A DNA stretch of 64,000 bases from Nannocystis sp. (GTDB lineage Bacteria > Myxococcota_A > Polyangia > Nannocystales > Nannocystaceae). Shown here in pieces: positions 27,359 to 35,909 of this stretch; position 1 is the stretch's first letter; each line of letters opens with the position of its first letter. The notes under the pieces are model-generated. The model did not search any database, was not told where the DNA came from, and was given only the letters and a program-made list of their open reading frames with translations. The position numbers and the translations under genes were made by a program. The stretch lies in assembly GCF_016714285.1 (NCBI RefSeq), contig NZ_JADJNN010000015.1:121655-185654 (forward strand). The letters are read 5' to 3'.

Positions 27359-30300
27359 TTATCTCCCCGCGCGTTCGTGCTCCGCGATGAACCCCCGCAG
27401 CTCCGCGAGCTCCGCCTCGCGCGCCGGCCCGCCCTCCGCGAGCACGCCCTCCGCGAGCCGGGCCAGCGCGAGCGCCCGCGCCTGTTTCGCTGGATCTCCG
27501 GCGAGCGCCTGGGCCAGCGCAAAGCGGATGCTTGCGACTTGCAGCGGGTCCTGCTCACTGGCGACGGCCGCCGCCTCGGCCGCCTCGAGCTGCGCCACCG
27601 CCTCGCTCACGCGACCGCGGGCCAGCGCGACGCGACCGAGGCCGGCGCGGGCGGACGCCAGGTCGAAGTGGGGGTGGGCCGGGTCGGCGGTGTAGAGCGT
27701 GACGGCCCGCGTGAACGCGGCCTCGGCCGCGGCCAGGTCGCCGGACGCCAGCGCGAGCTCGGCGAGCGACACCAGCAGGGTCCCGAGCTCGGGGTGGTCC
27801 GGGCCGAGCAGCTGCTCGCGCAGGGTGAGCGCCGACTGGAAGGCGCGGCGGGCCGCGTCGCGGTCGCCCGCCGCGAGCCAGGCCTCGCCGAGGTTCGCGT
27901 CGGCGTAGGCGATATTCGGGTGGGCCGGGCCGAGGCTCGCTAGCAGGTCGGCGCGGGCCCGCTCGAGCTGGGCGACCGCCTCGCTGTGGCGACCGACCTG
28001 GCTGAGCTGACCGCCGTAGTTGAGGCGCAGGCCGGCGGTCTGCGGGTGGGCCTCGCCGAGCGATCGCTCGCGCAGCGAGAGGCCGCGCTCGAAGGTCGCC
28101 AGCGCCTCCGCGCGGCGGCCCTGGTACGACTGCACATTGCCGAGGTTGTTGAGCACGCCGCCGAGCTCCGGGTGCTGCGGGCCGAGGCTGCGCTCGAGCA
28201 GCGGCAGGGCCTCCTGCAGGTCGCGCTCGGCCGCGGCGTTGTCCCCGAGGGCGACGTGCACGCTGCTGAGGCCGGTCAGCGCCGCGGCGCGTCCAGCCGG
28301 TGAGAGCTCGCGGATCGCGAGGGCACGCTGATAGCTGGCCGCGGCCGCGGCATATTCGCCGCGTGCGACCTGGACGGCGCCGCGTGAGCGATCGAGACGG
28401 CTCTGCAGTTCGGCCGGCGCGTGGACGCGATCGACGACGGCCGCCGCGATCTCGGCCCAGCGTTCAGCCTCCTCGGGGCGGGCGAGTCGCTGGCCGAGCA
28501 CGCCGACGCGCCAGGTCGCGGCCTCGGCCCGGAGCTCGTCGTCGCCGGAACGATCGGCCAGGGCGATCGCGGCGCCGAGCTCGGCGTCGGCGTCCTCGTA
28601 ACGTCCGAGGCGCTCGAGCAGGCGACCGCGGGCGAGCCGGGCCGCGGCGGTGAGCGGCGCGTAGTCCAGCGGGATGGCGAGAGCCAGCGCCGCGTCGGCC
28701 CGCACCAGGCCCGCCGGGTACTGGCCGGTCCGCTCGCGGGCGTCGGCGGCGTCGATCTCGGCGCGCGCCGCTGCGAGCTCCTCGGCGCGCTCTGGCGGCG
28801 GGTCGAGCTGCCCTGCCCTTTGCTGCAAGCTCGCGACATCGGCGCAGGGCGCCAGCGGACGCAGCTGGGCAGCGCCGCGGGCCGCCTCGTCGAGCGAGGC
28901 GGCGTCGATCGTCGCCAGGGCGTCGCGGAGGGCGGCGAGCTCGTCGCGGCGGCGCTCGAGGCAGCTCATGCGCAGGTCGAGGGCGGCGCCCGACTGCTCG
29001 CCGCGCTGGTGCGCGAGGCAGGTGTCGGTGTGGGCGGCGATCCAGTCCGTCGCATATGCATCGAGGCTCGCGGCGACGCGCTCCCAGGTCGCGGTCGCGC
29101 GATCGAGGTGGGTCGCCAGCAGGGCGCCGCGGACCCGCTCGCGCTGGGCCTCGTCCCACACACCTTGCATTCGCCCGGCCGCGCCGGTGCAGGTCGGCGT
29201 CACGGCCGGCTCGCGGACGATCGCCAGGCCGGCGAGGCCGAGGCCAGTGACGAGGCCAGTGACGAGACCGAGGCTCACGCCAATGCGTCGGCGCCGGACC
29301 GCCGGGTCGTACGCGAGGGCGGCGAGCAGCGCGTCCATGTCGGCGAAGCGCGCCTCGGGCCGCGCGGCCAGGCCGCGGCGCAGCGCGGCGTTCACCCGCG
29401 CCGGCACCTTGCTGTCTCTCGGGACAGGTGTGAACATTCCCCGGCTGGCGTTGCGCCACACCTCGGCGATGGCCTGGCCGGCGAAGGGTCGCTGGCCGTG
29501 GAGCGCCTCCCACAGGGCGACGCAGAAGCTGAACTGGTCGCTGCGGGCGTCGGCGCGGCCGTCGATCTGCTCCGGGGACATGTACGCCGGGGTCCCGACC
29601 GCGGCGCCCGCGGCGGTGAGCGAGCGCTCGAGCGGGGCGCTGCGCTCGAGGGTCGCCAGGACGCCACCGGTCATGGTCGCGGCGCGGGCGTCATCGTGGC
29701 CGTCGAGCGCCCGCGCGAGGCCGAAGTCGGTGACCTTGACCTCGCCGTTATTGCTGACGAGGACGTTGTCGGGCTTGAAGTCGCGGTGGACCAGGCCGGC
29801 CGCGTGGGCCGCGGCCAGCCCGCGCCCCGCCTGCAGGAAGCAGGCGAGGCGCTCGCGCCAGGTGTGCGTCGGAGCCAGCCACGCGCGCAAGGTGACGCCG
29901 CGGATCAGCTCCATCACCACGTAGATCTGCGCGTCGTGCTCGCCGGCCTCGTACACGGCGATCACGTTGGCGTGGGCGATGCGGGCCATCGCCTGGGCCT
30001 CGCGGAGCAGGCGGGCGCGACTGTCGGGGTGGACCAGCAGCGCGGCGCGGACCAGCTTGATCGCGACCTTGCGGTCGAGCTGGCGATCGTAGGCGAGGTA
30101 GACGACGCCCATGGCCCCGGCGCCGAGGCGGCCGAGGACGACGAAGCGGCCGAGGGTCGCGCCGTCGGGCAGGAGCTCGTCGACCGGCCGCGGCGCGAGC
30201 GAGAGCGCGGCGGAGGTGGCGAGCCCGGGCGCATCGGTGGCCTCGCGCGCGTACGCGGCGAGCACGGCGGCGCAGCTCGAGCAGCCGGCGAGGTGGACGT

Positions 30301-30388
30301 CGATGCGCTGGCGCTGCGCTGGCGTGGCGACGCCCTCGAGCAGCGCGGCCAGCTCGGACTCGTCGGGGCAGGTGGCGGTGGCGGTCAC
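27359..30388 (-). CDS. Ser/Thr protein kinase with zinc-finger-like N-terminus and TPR repeats
   Basis: 1009 residues and intact. The N-terminus has a putative-zinc-finger/anti-sigma motif, H32..C36..C39 (HLAGCSSC). The kinase domain spans about 80-355 with LGAGAMGVVY, Lys111 (VAIKL), HRDFKPDN (201-208) and DFGLA (221-225). A single membrane segment (about 371-390) separates it from an extracellular part of roughly 600 residues made of TPR repeats (GPQHPELGGVLNNLGNVQ, GEAHPQTAGLRLNYGGQL and similar). The ATG at 30388 overlaps the TGA of the sigma-factor gene (ATGA), so both are translated together, and the zinc-finger suggests direct sigma binding. A CTGTCC-type palindrome lies at 29411. It is the intact reference for the broken kinase at 16622. 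Confidence 0.92.
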   Translation of the reverse strand: MTATATCPDESELAALLEGVATPAQRQRIDVHLAGCSSCAAVLAAYAREATDAPGLATSAALSLAPRPVDELLPDGATLGRFVVLGRLGAGAMGVVYLAYDRQLDRKVAIKLVRAALLVHPDSRARLLREAQAMARIAHANVIAVYEAGEHDAQIYVVMELIRGVTLRAWLAPTHTWRERLACFLQAGRGLAAAHAAGLVHRDFKPDNVLVSNNGEVKVTDFGLARALDGHDDARAATMTGGVLATLERSAPLERSLTAAGAAVGTPAYMSPEQIDGRADARSDQFSFCVALWEALHGQRPFAGQAIAEVWRNASRGMFTPVPRDSKVPARVNAALRRGLAARPEARFADMDALLAALAYDPAVRRRRIGVSLGLVTGLVTGLGLAGLAIVREPAVTPTCTGAAGRMQGVWDEAQRERVRGALLATHLDRATATWERVAASLDAYATDWIAAHTDTCLAHQRGEQSGAALDLRMSCLERRRDELAALRDALATIDAASLDEAARGAAQLRPLAPCADVASLQQRAGQLDPPPERAEELAAARAEIDAADARERTGQYPAGLVRADAALALAIPLDYAPLTAAARLARGRLLERLGRYEDADAELGAAIALADRSGDDELRAEAATWRVGVLGQRLARPEEAERWAEIAAAVVDRVHAPAELQSRLDRSRGAVQVARGEYAAAAASYQRALAIRELSPAGRAAALTGLSSVHVALGDNAAAERDLQEALPLLERSLGPQHPELGGVLNNLGNVQSYQGRRAEALATFERGLSLRERSLGEAHPQTAGLRLNYGGQLSQVGRHSEAVAQLERARADLLASLGPAHPNIAYADANLGEAWLAAGDRDAARRAFQSALTLREQLLGPDHPELGTLLVSLAELALASGDLAAAEAAFTRAVTLYTADPAHPHFDLASARAGLGRVALARGRVSEAVAQLEAAEAAAVASEQDPLQVASIRFALAQALAGDPAKQARALALARLAEGVLAEGGPAREAELAELRGFIAEHERAGR
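29411..29428. repeat. Intragenic palindrome GCTGTCT-CTCG-GGACAGG
   Basis: Member of the CTGTCC palindrome family inside the kinase gene, with a T-G pair next to the spacer. Confidence 0.5.
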
Positions 30389-31266
30389 GCCTCACCGAGG
30401 CCGCGGCACAGCGAGACGTTGAGGTCGCTGCGGATCAGCCGGACGATGCTGGCCAGGGCGACGCCGCGGTCGCCGAGCTGCTCGGCCAGCAGGCGCCCGG
30501 TCTCGGCGACCAGGCGCTCGCGGGCCTCGGCGAGCCAGCGCTTGCCGGTCGCGCGGTGGACCTTGTAGATGCGAGCGATGTCGGTGGCGCTCAGGCCCTC
30601 GACCGCTTGCAAGCGGAGCAGCGCGCGCTGCTCCGCGGTCAGCAGGGCCAGCGCGGCGGTGAAGGCGGCGCGAAACTCGGCCCGGTAGTGGTGCTTGAGG
30701 TGCTCGAGCTCGGGGTCGTCGCCGACCTGCTCGGCGAGGCGCTCGGCGTCGGTGAAGTTGTCGCGGCGGTCTCGCTTGCGCCGCTCGAGGTCGATGCGCA
30801 GGCGCAGGGCGACGACCTTGAGCCACGCGCGCAGCGAGCCCTGGCCGCTGTACTCGGCGATCCGCGGCGGGCGACCGTCGGCGGCGATGAACAGGCGGGC
30901 GAGCAGCTGTTGCCGGAGGTCTTCGGGGTCGCTGCCGCCGATCGCCAGGCGGGCGAACGCGGCCGCGAGCTCACCGGCGTAGCTGCGCTGGAAGGCGGCG
31001 ATCGCCGCGGTCTCGCCGCGAGCGCAGGCGCCGGCGAGGTAAAGGTCGTCGCTGCACAGCGGCGCGAGGCCGATCGCGGGATCGACGTCCGCGGGGACCC
31101 GGGTGCGCAGGAGCTCGACGAAGTCGGCGTCGCTGAACGCGAGGCCAGGCCAGGCCTGACGGGCGGCGCCCAGGCGAGCCCGCAGGAACAGCTCGAGGGC
31201 CGGGCGCGCCGCGACCGGGACGGACGGGAAGCGATCGGCGAGCGGGGTCGGGTCTGGCGAGGACAT
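30385..31266 (-). CDS. Sigma-70-family RNA polymerase sigma factor
   Basis: 293 residues. After an N-terminal region of about 100 residues (LCSDDLYLAGACARGETAAIAAF), region 2 shows IGGSDPEDLRQQLLARLF and LRAWLKVVALRLRIDLERR; region 4 has LTAEQRALLRLQ and GLSATDIARIYKVHRATGKRW. The long N-terminus separates it from minimal ECF factors. It is translationally coupled to the downstream kinase by a 4-base ATGA overlap. The ATG at 31266 is preferred over an in-frame start at 31317 because homology begins soon after it. Confidence 0.85.
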   Translation of the reverse strand: MSSPDPTPLADRFPSVPVAARPALELFLRARLGAARQAWPGLAFSDADFVELLRTRVPADVDPAIGLAPLCSDDLYLAGACARGETAAIAAFQRSYAGELAAAFARLAIGGSDPEDLRQQLLARLFIAADGRPPRIAEYSGQGSLRAWLKVVALRLRIDLERRKRDRRDNFTDAERLAEQVGDDPELEHLKHHYRAEFRAAFTAALALLTAEQRALLRLQAVEGLSATDIARIYKVHRATGKRWLAEARERLVAETGRLLAEQLGDRGVALASIVRLIRSDLNVSLCRGLGEA

Positions 31267-31312
31267 GGCGCGCTGGCCGGGCGGGCGACGATCGCACGAG
31301 GCCCGCCGCCGC

Positions 31313-31397
31313 CGCAAGCTCGCGGCCGACGCTCACTCGCCGTCGCAAGCACCAGGCCCGTCGCCGTCGCAGGCTCGCAACCCACGCTGACTCGCCG
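31313..31397. repeat. Imperfect 30-base direct repeat
   Basis: Units at 31313-31342 and 31368-31397 differ at about five of 30 positions (shared core CTCGC...ACGCT.ACTCGCCG). A piece of the same motif (GCTCACTCGCCGTCG) recurs over the TetR stop codon at 31409. It fills the short interval between the TetR and sigma-factor genes. Confidence 0.5.
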
Positions 31398-31410
31398 CGA
31401 GCCCGGGCGC

Positions 31411-32040
31411 TCACTCGCCGTCGACAATGCGCTGAAGCTGGGCCGCGAGCTCGGCGACCAGCACGGTGTCGGGCCCGCCCGCGAAGGAGCGCAGCGGCAG
31501 CGCGCGGCGGAACATCCAGGCGCCGGAGATCAGCGCGAGCAGCAGCGAGGCGCGGGCCTCGGCGCGCGGCGGGCCGAGCCAGCGCGCCAGCGGCTGGACG
31601 ATGCGGGCGGTGAACAGCTCGGTCGCCAGCCCGCGCACCTCCTCGTCGCCCGCGGCCAGCAGCAAGATCGTCAGGATGTCGGCCTCGGGGCGCGGCTTGC
31701 TGAACAGGTGGCGCGCGATGTGCCGGCCGAGCACGCCGCGCTCGGCCGCGAGGAAGGGCTCCAGCGCCAGCTCGCCCGCGATCGCGGCGACGAAGAGGCC
31801 CTGCTTCGAGCCGAAGTAGCGGACCACCAGCGCCGGGGTGATGCCGGCCGCGGCGGCGATGTCCCGCATGCCGGACCGGGCGTAGCCCGCGGTCGCGAAG
31901 GCCCGCCGCGCCGCCCGCAGGATGTCGGCCCGCGTCTGCTCGGCGTCGCGGAGCCGCGGGGCGGCGGGCTTCACTGGCTGCGCACGCGCCTTGAATGGTT
32001 GCGCGAGGGGGGCTGGGGTGGTGCGCTTGCGGGGCGGCAT
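31411..32040 (-). CDS. TetR-family transcriptional repressor
   Basis: 209 residues. A basic tail of about 30 residues precedes the TetR helix-turn-helix (ADILRAARRAFATAGYARSG then IAAAAGITPALVVRYFGSKQGLF). The C-terminal ligand-binding half resembles the TetR_C type with LFTARIVQPLARWLG. It is divergent from an SDR gene, and the 93-base interval holds two matching inverted repeats, so it very probably represses itself and the SDR gene. The effector is likely the SDR substrate or a related lipophilic compound, by analogy only. Confidence 0.9.
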   Translation of the reverse strand: MPPRKRTTPAPLAQPFKARAQPVKPAAPRLRDAEQTRADILRAARRAFATAGYARSGMRDIAAAAGITPALVVRYFGSKQGLFVAAIAGELALEPFLAAERGVLGRHIARHLFSKPRPEADILTILLLAAGDEEVRGLATELFTARIVQPLARWLGPPRAEARASLLLALISGAWMFRRALPLRSFAGGPDTVLVAELAAQLQRIVDGE

Positions 32041-32049
32041 CGATTTCTT

Positions 32050-32065
32050 GTAAACGGTCGTTGAC
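32050..32065. promoter_or_regulatory. Operator site 1 (TetR), GTAAACG-GT-CGTTGAC
   Basis: One mismatch from perfect symmetry and the same half-site as site 2. The TTGAC at its right edge could be a -35 element for the SDR gene, so occupancy would block the promoter. Confidence 0.65.
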
Positions 32066-32096
32066 TTCTACCACGACCGGGCCAAGACTCGCGCCA

Positions 32097-32114
32097 AGTA
32101 AACGTTCGTTTACT
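32097..32114. promoter_or_regulatory. Operator site 2 (TetR), AGTAAACG-TT-CGTTTACT
   Basis: Perfect 8-bp inverted repeat with a 2-base spacer, 20 bases before the SDR start codon. Its A+T content stands out from the surroundings. Confidence 0.8.
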
Positions 32115-32133
32115 GGAGAACGGAGACAGAGCC

Positions 32134-33042
32134 ATGAGCAGCTGGACAGCAGCAGACATCCCCCGGCAGAGCGGCAAGCTCGCGGTGATCACCGGGGCCA
32201 ACAGCGGGATCGGCTATTACACGGCGCTGGAGCTGGCGCGCGCCGGGGCCACCGTGGTCATCGGCTGCCGCGACGCGGCCCGCGGCGAGGCGGCAGCGCA
32301 GCAGCTGCGGGGTGAGTCGGGCGGCGCCGTGTCGCTGGTCCCGCTCGACCTCGCCTCGCTGGCGTCGGTGCGGGAGTTCGCGGCCCGGGTCCGGGCCCTG
32401 CACCCGCAGGTCGACCTGCTGGTCAACAACGCCGGCATCATGGCCCTGCCGCGGCGCGAGCTCACCGTCGACGGCTTCGAGCGCCAGTTCGGCACCAACG
32501 TGCTCGGCCACTTCGCGCTCACCGGCCTGCTGTGGCCGGCGCTGCAGGCCAGCCCGGCGGCGCGGGTGGTCACGGTCAGCAGCCTGATGGCGTGGAACGC
32601 CCGGCTCGACCTCGGTGATCTCCAGAGCGAGCGACGCTACAGCCCGATGGCCACCTACTCGCGCAGCAAGCTGGCGGACCTCGTGTTCATGCTCGAGCTG
32701 CAGCGCCGCGCCGCGGGCAGCCATGTGCGCAGCGTCGGCGCCCACCCGGGCGGCAGCAACACCAACCTGCAGCGCCACGCCTTCAGCGGGATCATGGGCG
32801 TGATGGGCCAGTCGGCGGCGGCCGGCGCCCTGCCCTCGCTGTACGCCGCGACGGCGCCAGACGTGCAGGGCGGCGACTACTACGGCCCGCGCAGCTGGTT
32901 CGGCATGCGCGGCGCGCCCGGTCCGGCCCGCGTGCCCCGACGCGCCCGCGATCCGCAGATCGCCGCGGGATTGTGGGCGGCGTGCGAGCAGCTGACCGGC
33001 GTGCGCTTCGAGCTCGCCGCCGCGGGGGCGCAGGCGGCATGA
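32134..33042 (+). CDS. Short-chain dehydrogenase/reductase (retinol-dehydrogenase-like)
   Basis: 302 residues. NAD(P)-binding TGANSGIG near residue 20, NNAG (around 94), and the catalytic Tyr-Lys in TYSRSKLAD are intact. The layout (WTAADIPRQSGK at the start, AHPGGSNTNLQ after the active site) matches the light-dependent protochlorophyllide reductase/WW-domain oxidoreductase-like branch used on lipophilic alcohols or ketones. GGAGA and GGAGACAG precede the ATG. Expression is probably controlled by the divergent TetR repressor. Confidence 0.9.
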   Translation: MSSWTAADIPRQSGKLAVITGANSGIGYYTALELARAGATVVIGCRDAARGEAAAQQLRGESGGAVSLVPLDLASLASVREFAARVRALHPQVDLLVNNAGIMALPRRELTVDGFERQFGTNVLGHFALTGLLWPALQASPAARVVTVSSLMAWNARLDLGDLQSERRYSPMATYSRSKLADLVFMLELQRRAAGSHVRSVGAHPGGSNTNLQRHAFSGIMGVMGQSAAAGALPSLYAATAPDVQGGDYYGPRSWFGMRGAPGPARVPRRARDPQIAAGLWAACEQLTGVRFELAAAGAQAA

Positions 33043-33057
33043 AGCCCGCCGGGCGCC

Positions 33058-33900
33058 TCACGCGAGCGTGAGCACCCGCTGCAGCTGCGGCCGGCGGTAC
33101 TCGGCGGCGCCGGTCAGCACGCGCAGGTTGGCCTCGATCTGCGCCTCGCCGGCGCCGTGGGTGTGACCGCAGACCACGGTGATCTGGCGATCGGGGTGGG
33201 CCCGCGCCTGCGCGCGCAGGACCTCGCCGACCGCGGCGCAGGTGAAGTAGGGCAGCCAGTTGGCGTCGCTGCGCTGACCCTCGTGCCAGCACGCCTCGGC
33301 GAAGGGCGGCACGTGCGTCACCACCAGCAGCTCGGCGTGGCTCGCCAGCGCGGCGCTCACCAGCTGCGCGCACTGGCTCGCCTCCGCGTCGCCGCGGGCG
33401 CGCAGCTCGGCGTGCAGGGCCCGGCGATCGACGCCGCGGAGGCGGCTGCGGTCGCGCAGCGCGGCCGGGTCGAGGGTCGCGGCCAGCTCCTCGATGAGGA
33501 TGAAGTCGTTGAGGAACACCGGCGTGTGCTCGGGGTCGCCGAGGCGGGCGTCGGCCCAGCCGTCGACCCCGATCATGGCTGTCCTTTCGGACAGATGGAT
33601 CACCCCGCAGGCGGGCAACCAGCGCAGCCGGGGCTTGCGCGCGCAGACCTCGGTGACGGCCTGGCGCACCGCCGCGACCCCGCTGCCGTAGTAGTCGTGA
33701 TTGCCGAGCACGAAGTAGATCGGGCAGGCGGTGGCGCTGGCGAGCAGGCGCAGGTGGTGCTCGAGCTGCTCGGCGTGCGACAGGTCGCCGCTGAGGATCA
33801 CCGCGTCGGGGCGGTCGGCCACCAGGCTCGCCGCGAATGCTCGCACTTGCTCGTCGGCGAGGAAATCGAGGTGGATGTCGGTCGCCCAGGCGAGACGCAT
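33058..33900 (-). CDS. Calcineurin-like metallophosphoesterase
   Basis: 280 residues. All five metal-binding blocks are present: DIH (Asp8, His10), GDLSH (Asp39), GNHD (Asn67-Asp69), VTHVPPF and GHTHG. There is no signal peptide, so it is cytoplasmic. The substrate could be a nucleotide, a cyclic nucleotide or a phosphoprotein; the sequence does not decide. It converges on the SDR gene with 15 bases between the stops, where GCCCGCCGGGC forms a short palindrome. Confidence 0.9.
   Translation of the reverse strand: MRLAWATDIHLDFLADEQVRAFAASLVADRPDAVILSGDLSHAEQLEHHLRLLASATACPIYFVLGNHDYYGSGVAAVRQAVTEVCARKPRLRWLPACGVIHLSERTAMIGVDGWADARLGDPEHTPVFLNDFILIEELAATLDPAALRDRSRLRGVDRRALHAELRARGDAEASQCAQLVSAALASHAELLVVTHVPPFAEACWHEGQRSDANWLPYFTCAAVGEVLRAQARAHPDRQITVVCGHTHGAGEAQIEANLRVLTGAAEYRRPQLQRVLTLA
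33578..33595. repeat. Intragenic palindrome GCTGTCC-TTTC-GGACAGA
   Basis: Perfect 6-bp core arms (CTGTCC/GGACAG) inside the phosphoesterase gene; read on the coding strand it specifies LSERTA. Confidence 0.65.
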
Positions 33901-33920
33901 TGGCGATCAGAATATCCGCT

Positions 33921-34946
33921 TCATGCGCCGGCCGACAGGGCCGCGAGCTCGGCGTCGCTGGCGGCGCAGCGAAAGCCGTAATGGTGATACGGGCGGTTGC
34001 TCGGCACGTGCGTGCGGCGGTAGATCGCGGTCGCGTACTCGGCCTCCCAGTACCACGAGCCGCCGCGGACGACCCGCTCGTGGTGGCGCTTGCACGGGCT
34101 CGCCCCGCCGCAGGGGCCCAGCGGATCGACGCCCTCGCAGGCCGCGCCGCAACGCGCGTAGCTCTCGCTGGCCCAGTCCGCGACCCACTCCCAGGCGTTG
34201 CCCGACATGTCGTAAAGGCCATACACGCCGGCCGGGCGCGCGCCGACCTCGAAGGTGCGGCCCTTGTCGGGGCGCTCGCCCAGCTTGGCCACGCCGCAGC
34301 TGCGCCGGCGCTTCTCCTTGATCACCGCGCGGGCGCAGCTGGCTTTCTCATCGCCCCACGGATACAGCGCGCCGTCCGGCCCGCGCGCGGCCTTCTCCCA
34401 CTGCGCCTCGCTCGGCAGGTGCTTGCCGTGCGCGGCGCAGTAGGCCACCGCGTCGTGCCAGCTGACGCCGACGATCGGCTGGCGCGGCCGGTCGTAATCG
34501 TTGTAACGCGGACCCGCCGGCGCGCAGGCGCCACGCGCCTCGCAGGCCTTGTACTCGGCGTGGGTGACCTCGTGCGTGTCCATGTAAAACGTCTGCAGCC
34601 ACACCGTCGCGCGCGGGTGGGTGTTCTCGGGGCCGTCGTCGGAGCCGCGCAGGAACGGCCCGCCGGGCACGCAGGCGAGGCCCGCGGGCGGCGTGCGACA
34701 GGGCAGCGCTCGCGTGCCGTCGGGCGCGACCGGCAGCGCGGGCTCCACCGCTGCGGGCGACGCGGGCGGGCTCGCGGGCACGCTGGTCGCGGCGATCGGC
34801 GCGACCGGGGCCGGGCCCGGCGTCAGCTCGGCGAGCGCGAGCGAAGGGCTCGCGGCGGGCGGTGCTTGCACGTGCACCGGCCGCGGCGCGGGCTCGCGGG
34901 CGCAGGCGAGGCCGATGCATGCACACGCGATCGCGGCGGGGCGCAC
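33921..34946 (-). CDS. SUMF1/FGE-like domain lipoprotein
   Basis: About 341 residues. A short signal ends IGLAC, then a Pro/Ala/Val-rich spacer of about 75 residues, then an FGE-sulfatase-type domain: VPGGPFLRGSDDG, HLPSEAQWEKAARG, GLYDMSGNAWEWVADW and VVRGGSWYWEAEYATAIYRR, with a C-terminal GFRCA. The GGSW and RR features are better preserved than in the SUMF1 protein at 22742. The GTG at 34946 is preferred for its AAGGGG spacing; another GTG is at 34961. The role is not known. Confidence 0.82.
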   Translation of the reverse strand: MRPAAIACACIGLACAREPAPRPVHVQAPPAASPSLALAELTPGPAPVAPIAATSVPASPPASPAAVEPALPVAPDGTRALPCRTPPAGLACVPGGPFLRGSDDGPENTHPRATVWLQTFYMDTHEVTHAEYKACEARGACAPAGPRYNDYDRPRQPIVGVSWHDAVAYCAAHGKHLPSEAQWEKAARGPDGALYPWGDEKASCARAVIKEKRRRSCGVAKLGERPDKGRTFEVGARPAGVYGLYDMSGNAWEWVADWASESYARCGAACEGVDPLGPCGGASPCKRHHERVVRGGSWYWEAEYATAIYRRTHVPSNRPYHHYGFRCAASDAELAALSAGA

Positions 34947-34970
34947 GGCCCCTTCTAACACGCCGCCGGC

Positions 34971-35909
34971 TCAGCCGAGCACGCGGCGCAGCGCGCGTTG
35001 ACCGAGCGCCTGGAAGTGCAGGTCGGCGTGCTCGTGGGCCCAGGCGACCGTGGCCATCGCGTGCATCGCCGCGAGCACGCGCAGCTGCTGCTGCTCGACC
35101 GCGCCGAGGGCCCGCCCGTAGCCGGCGAAGAAGGCCGCCTCGAGGTCGGGCCGCTCGCCCCACACGTCGGTCCACAGCTTGACGATGTCGAACAGCGGGC
35201 AGTCGAGGTGGGCGTGCTCGAAGTCGACGACGAAGAAGCCGCCCTGGCCGGCGATGTGGCCGTCGATCACCGGGCCCGAGACCAGCCAGTTGCCCGGCGT
35301 GAAGTCGCGGTGACAGGGCACGCGGCGGACCCCGGCGAACAGCTCCGGATCGACCGGCGCGGCCCGCTCGCACAGCTGGGCGTACTCGTCGGCGCTCACG
35401 GCCGGACGCACGCGAGCCAGCCACGCGGCGTGGCGCAGCTGCACCGCCTGACCGATCGACACCGGGTCGCGATCGGGCTCGGGCACGCCATGCAGGGCCC
35501 GCAGGAAGTAACCGGCCCGCTTGTGCGCCGCCCGCTCGAGCCCCGCGGTGACCGGCGCCTGCGCGAGCGGCTCGCCGGGCACCTGCGCCAGCACCAGCGC
35601 GCGCACCGGGGCGTCGCATACGGCCAGCAGCGAGGCTGTCTCTTCGGGCAGCTGCGGCAGCCAGCGCTGGTAGGCATGGCGCTCCTGCTGAAAGGCGCGA
35701 TCGCTGCCGAACTGCTTGACGATCACGCCGCCGGCATCGCGGACGCCGCTGACCTGCCACACCCGGCAGGGCCCGCGCGGCGAGCCGATGAAGCGCCAGC
35801 GCAGCTGCTCGCTGTCACAGCCGACCTCGCGGGCGACCCGCTGCAGCAGGTTGGCGTCGGCCCCGACCTCGCTGGCACGACCCGGCTGCAGCGGGTCGCG
35901 GGGCGGCAT
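34971..35909 (-). CDS. APH-family phosphotransferase
   Basis: 312 residues of the aminoglycoside phosphotransferase/choline-kinase fold. The catalytic loop HRDFTPGNWLV (HxDxxxxN) and metal-binding FVVDFEHAHLDCPLFDI are intact. The N-lobe strand VIVKQFG carries the likely ATP-binding lysine. The ATG overlaps the TGA of the upstream M50-like gene by one base (TGATG), so the pair is probably cotranslated. Members act on small metabolites, sugars or aminoglycosides; this substrate is unknown and resistance should not be assumed. Confidence 0.85.
   Translation of the reverse strand: MPPRDPLQPGRASEVGADANLLQRVAREVGCDSEQLRWRFIGSPRGPCRVWQVSGVRDAGGVIVKQFGSDRAFQQERHAYQRWLPQLPEETASLLAVCDAPVRALVLAQVPGEPLAQAPVTAGLERAAHKRAGYFLRALHGVPEPDRDPVSIGQAVQLRHAAWLARVRPAVSADEYAQLCERAAPVDPELFAGVRRVPCHRDFTPGNWLVSGPVIDGHIAGQGGFFVVDFEHAHLDCPLFDIVKLWTDVWGERPDLEAAFFAGYGRALGAVEQQQLRVLAAMHAMATVAWAHEHADLHFQALGQRALRRVLG
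35635..35652. repeat. Intragenic palindrome GCTGTCT-CTTC-GGGCAGC
   Basis: As RNA, all seven arm positions pair, two of them as G-U. Located within the phosphotransferase gene. Confidence 0.5.

Noticed and set aside
34971..35909. Aminoglycoside resistance gene
   Set aside because: The APH fold is clear, but the family includes many metabolic kinases and nothing in the context points to antibiotics.
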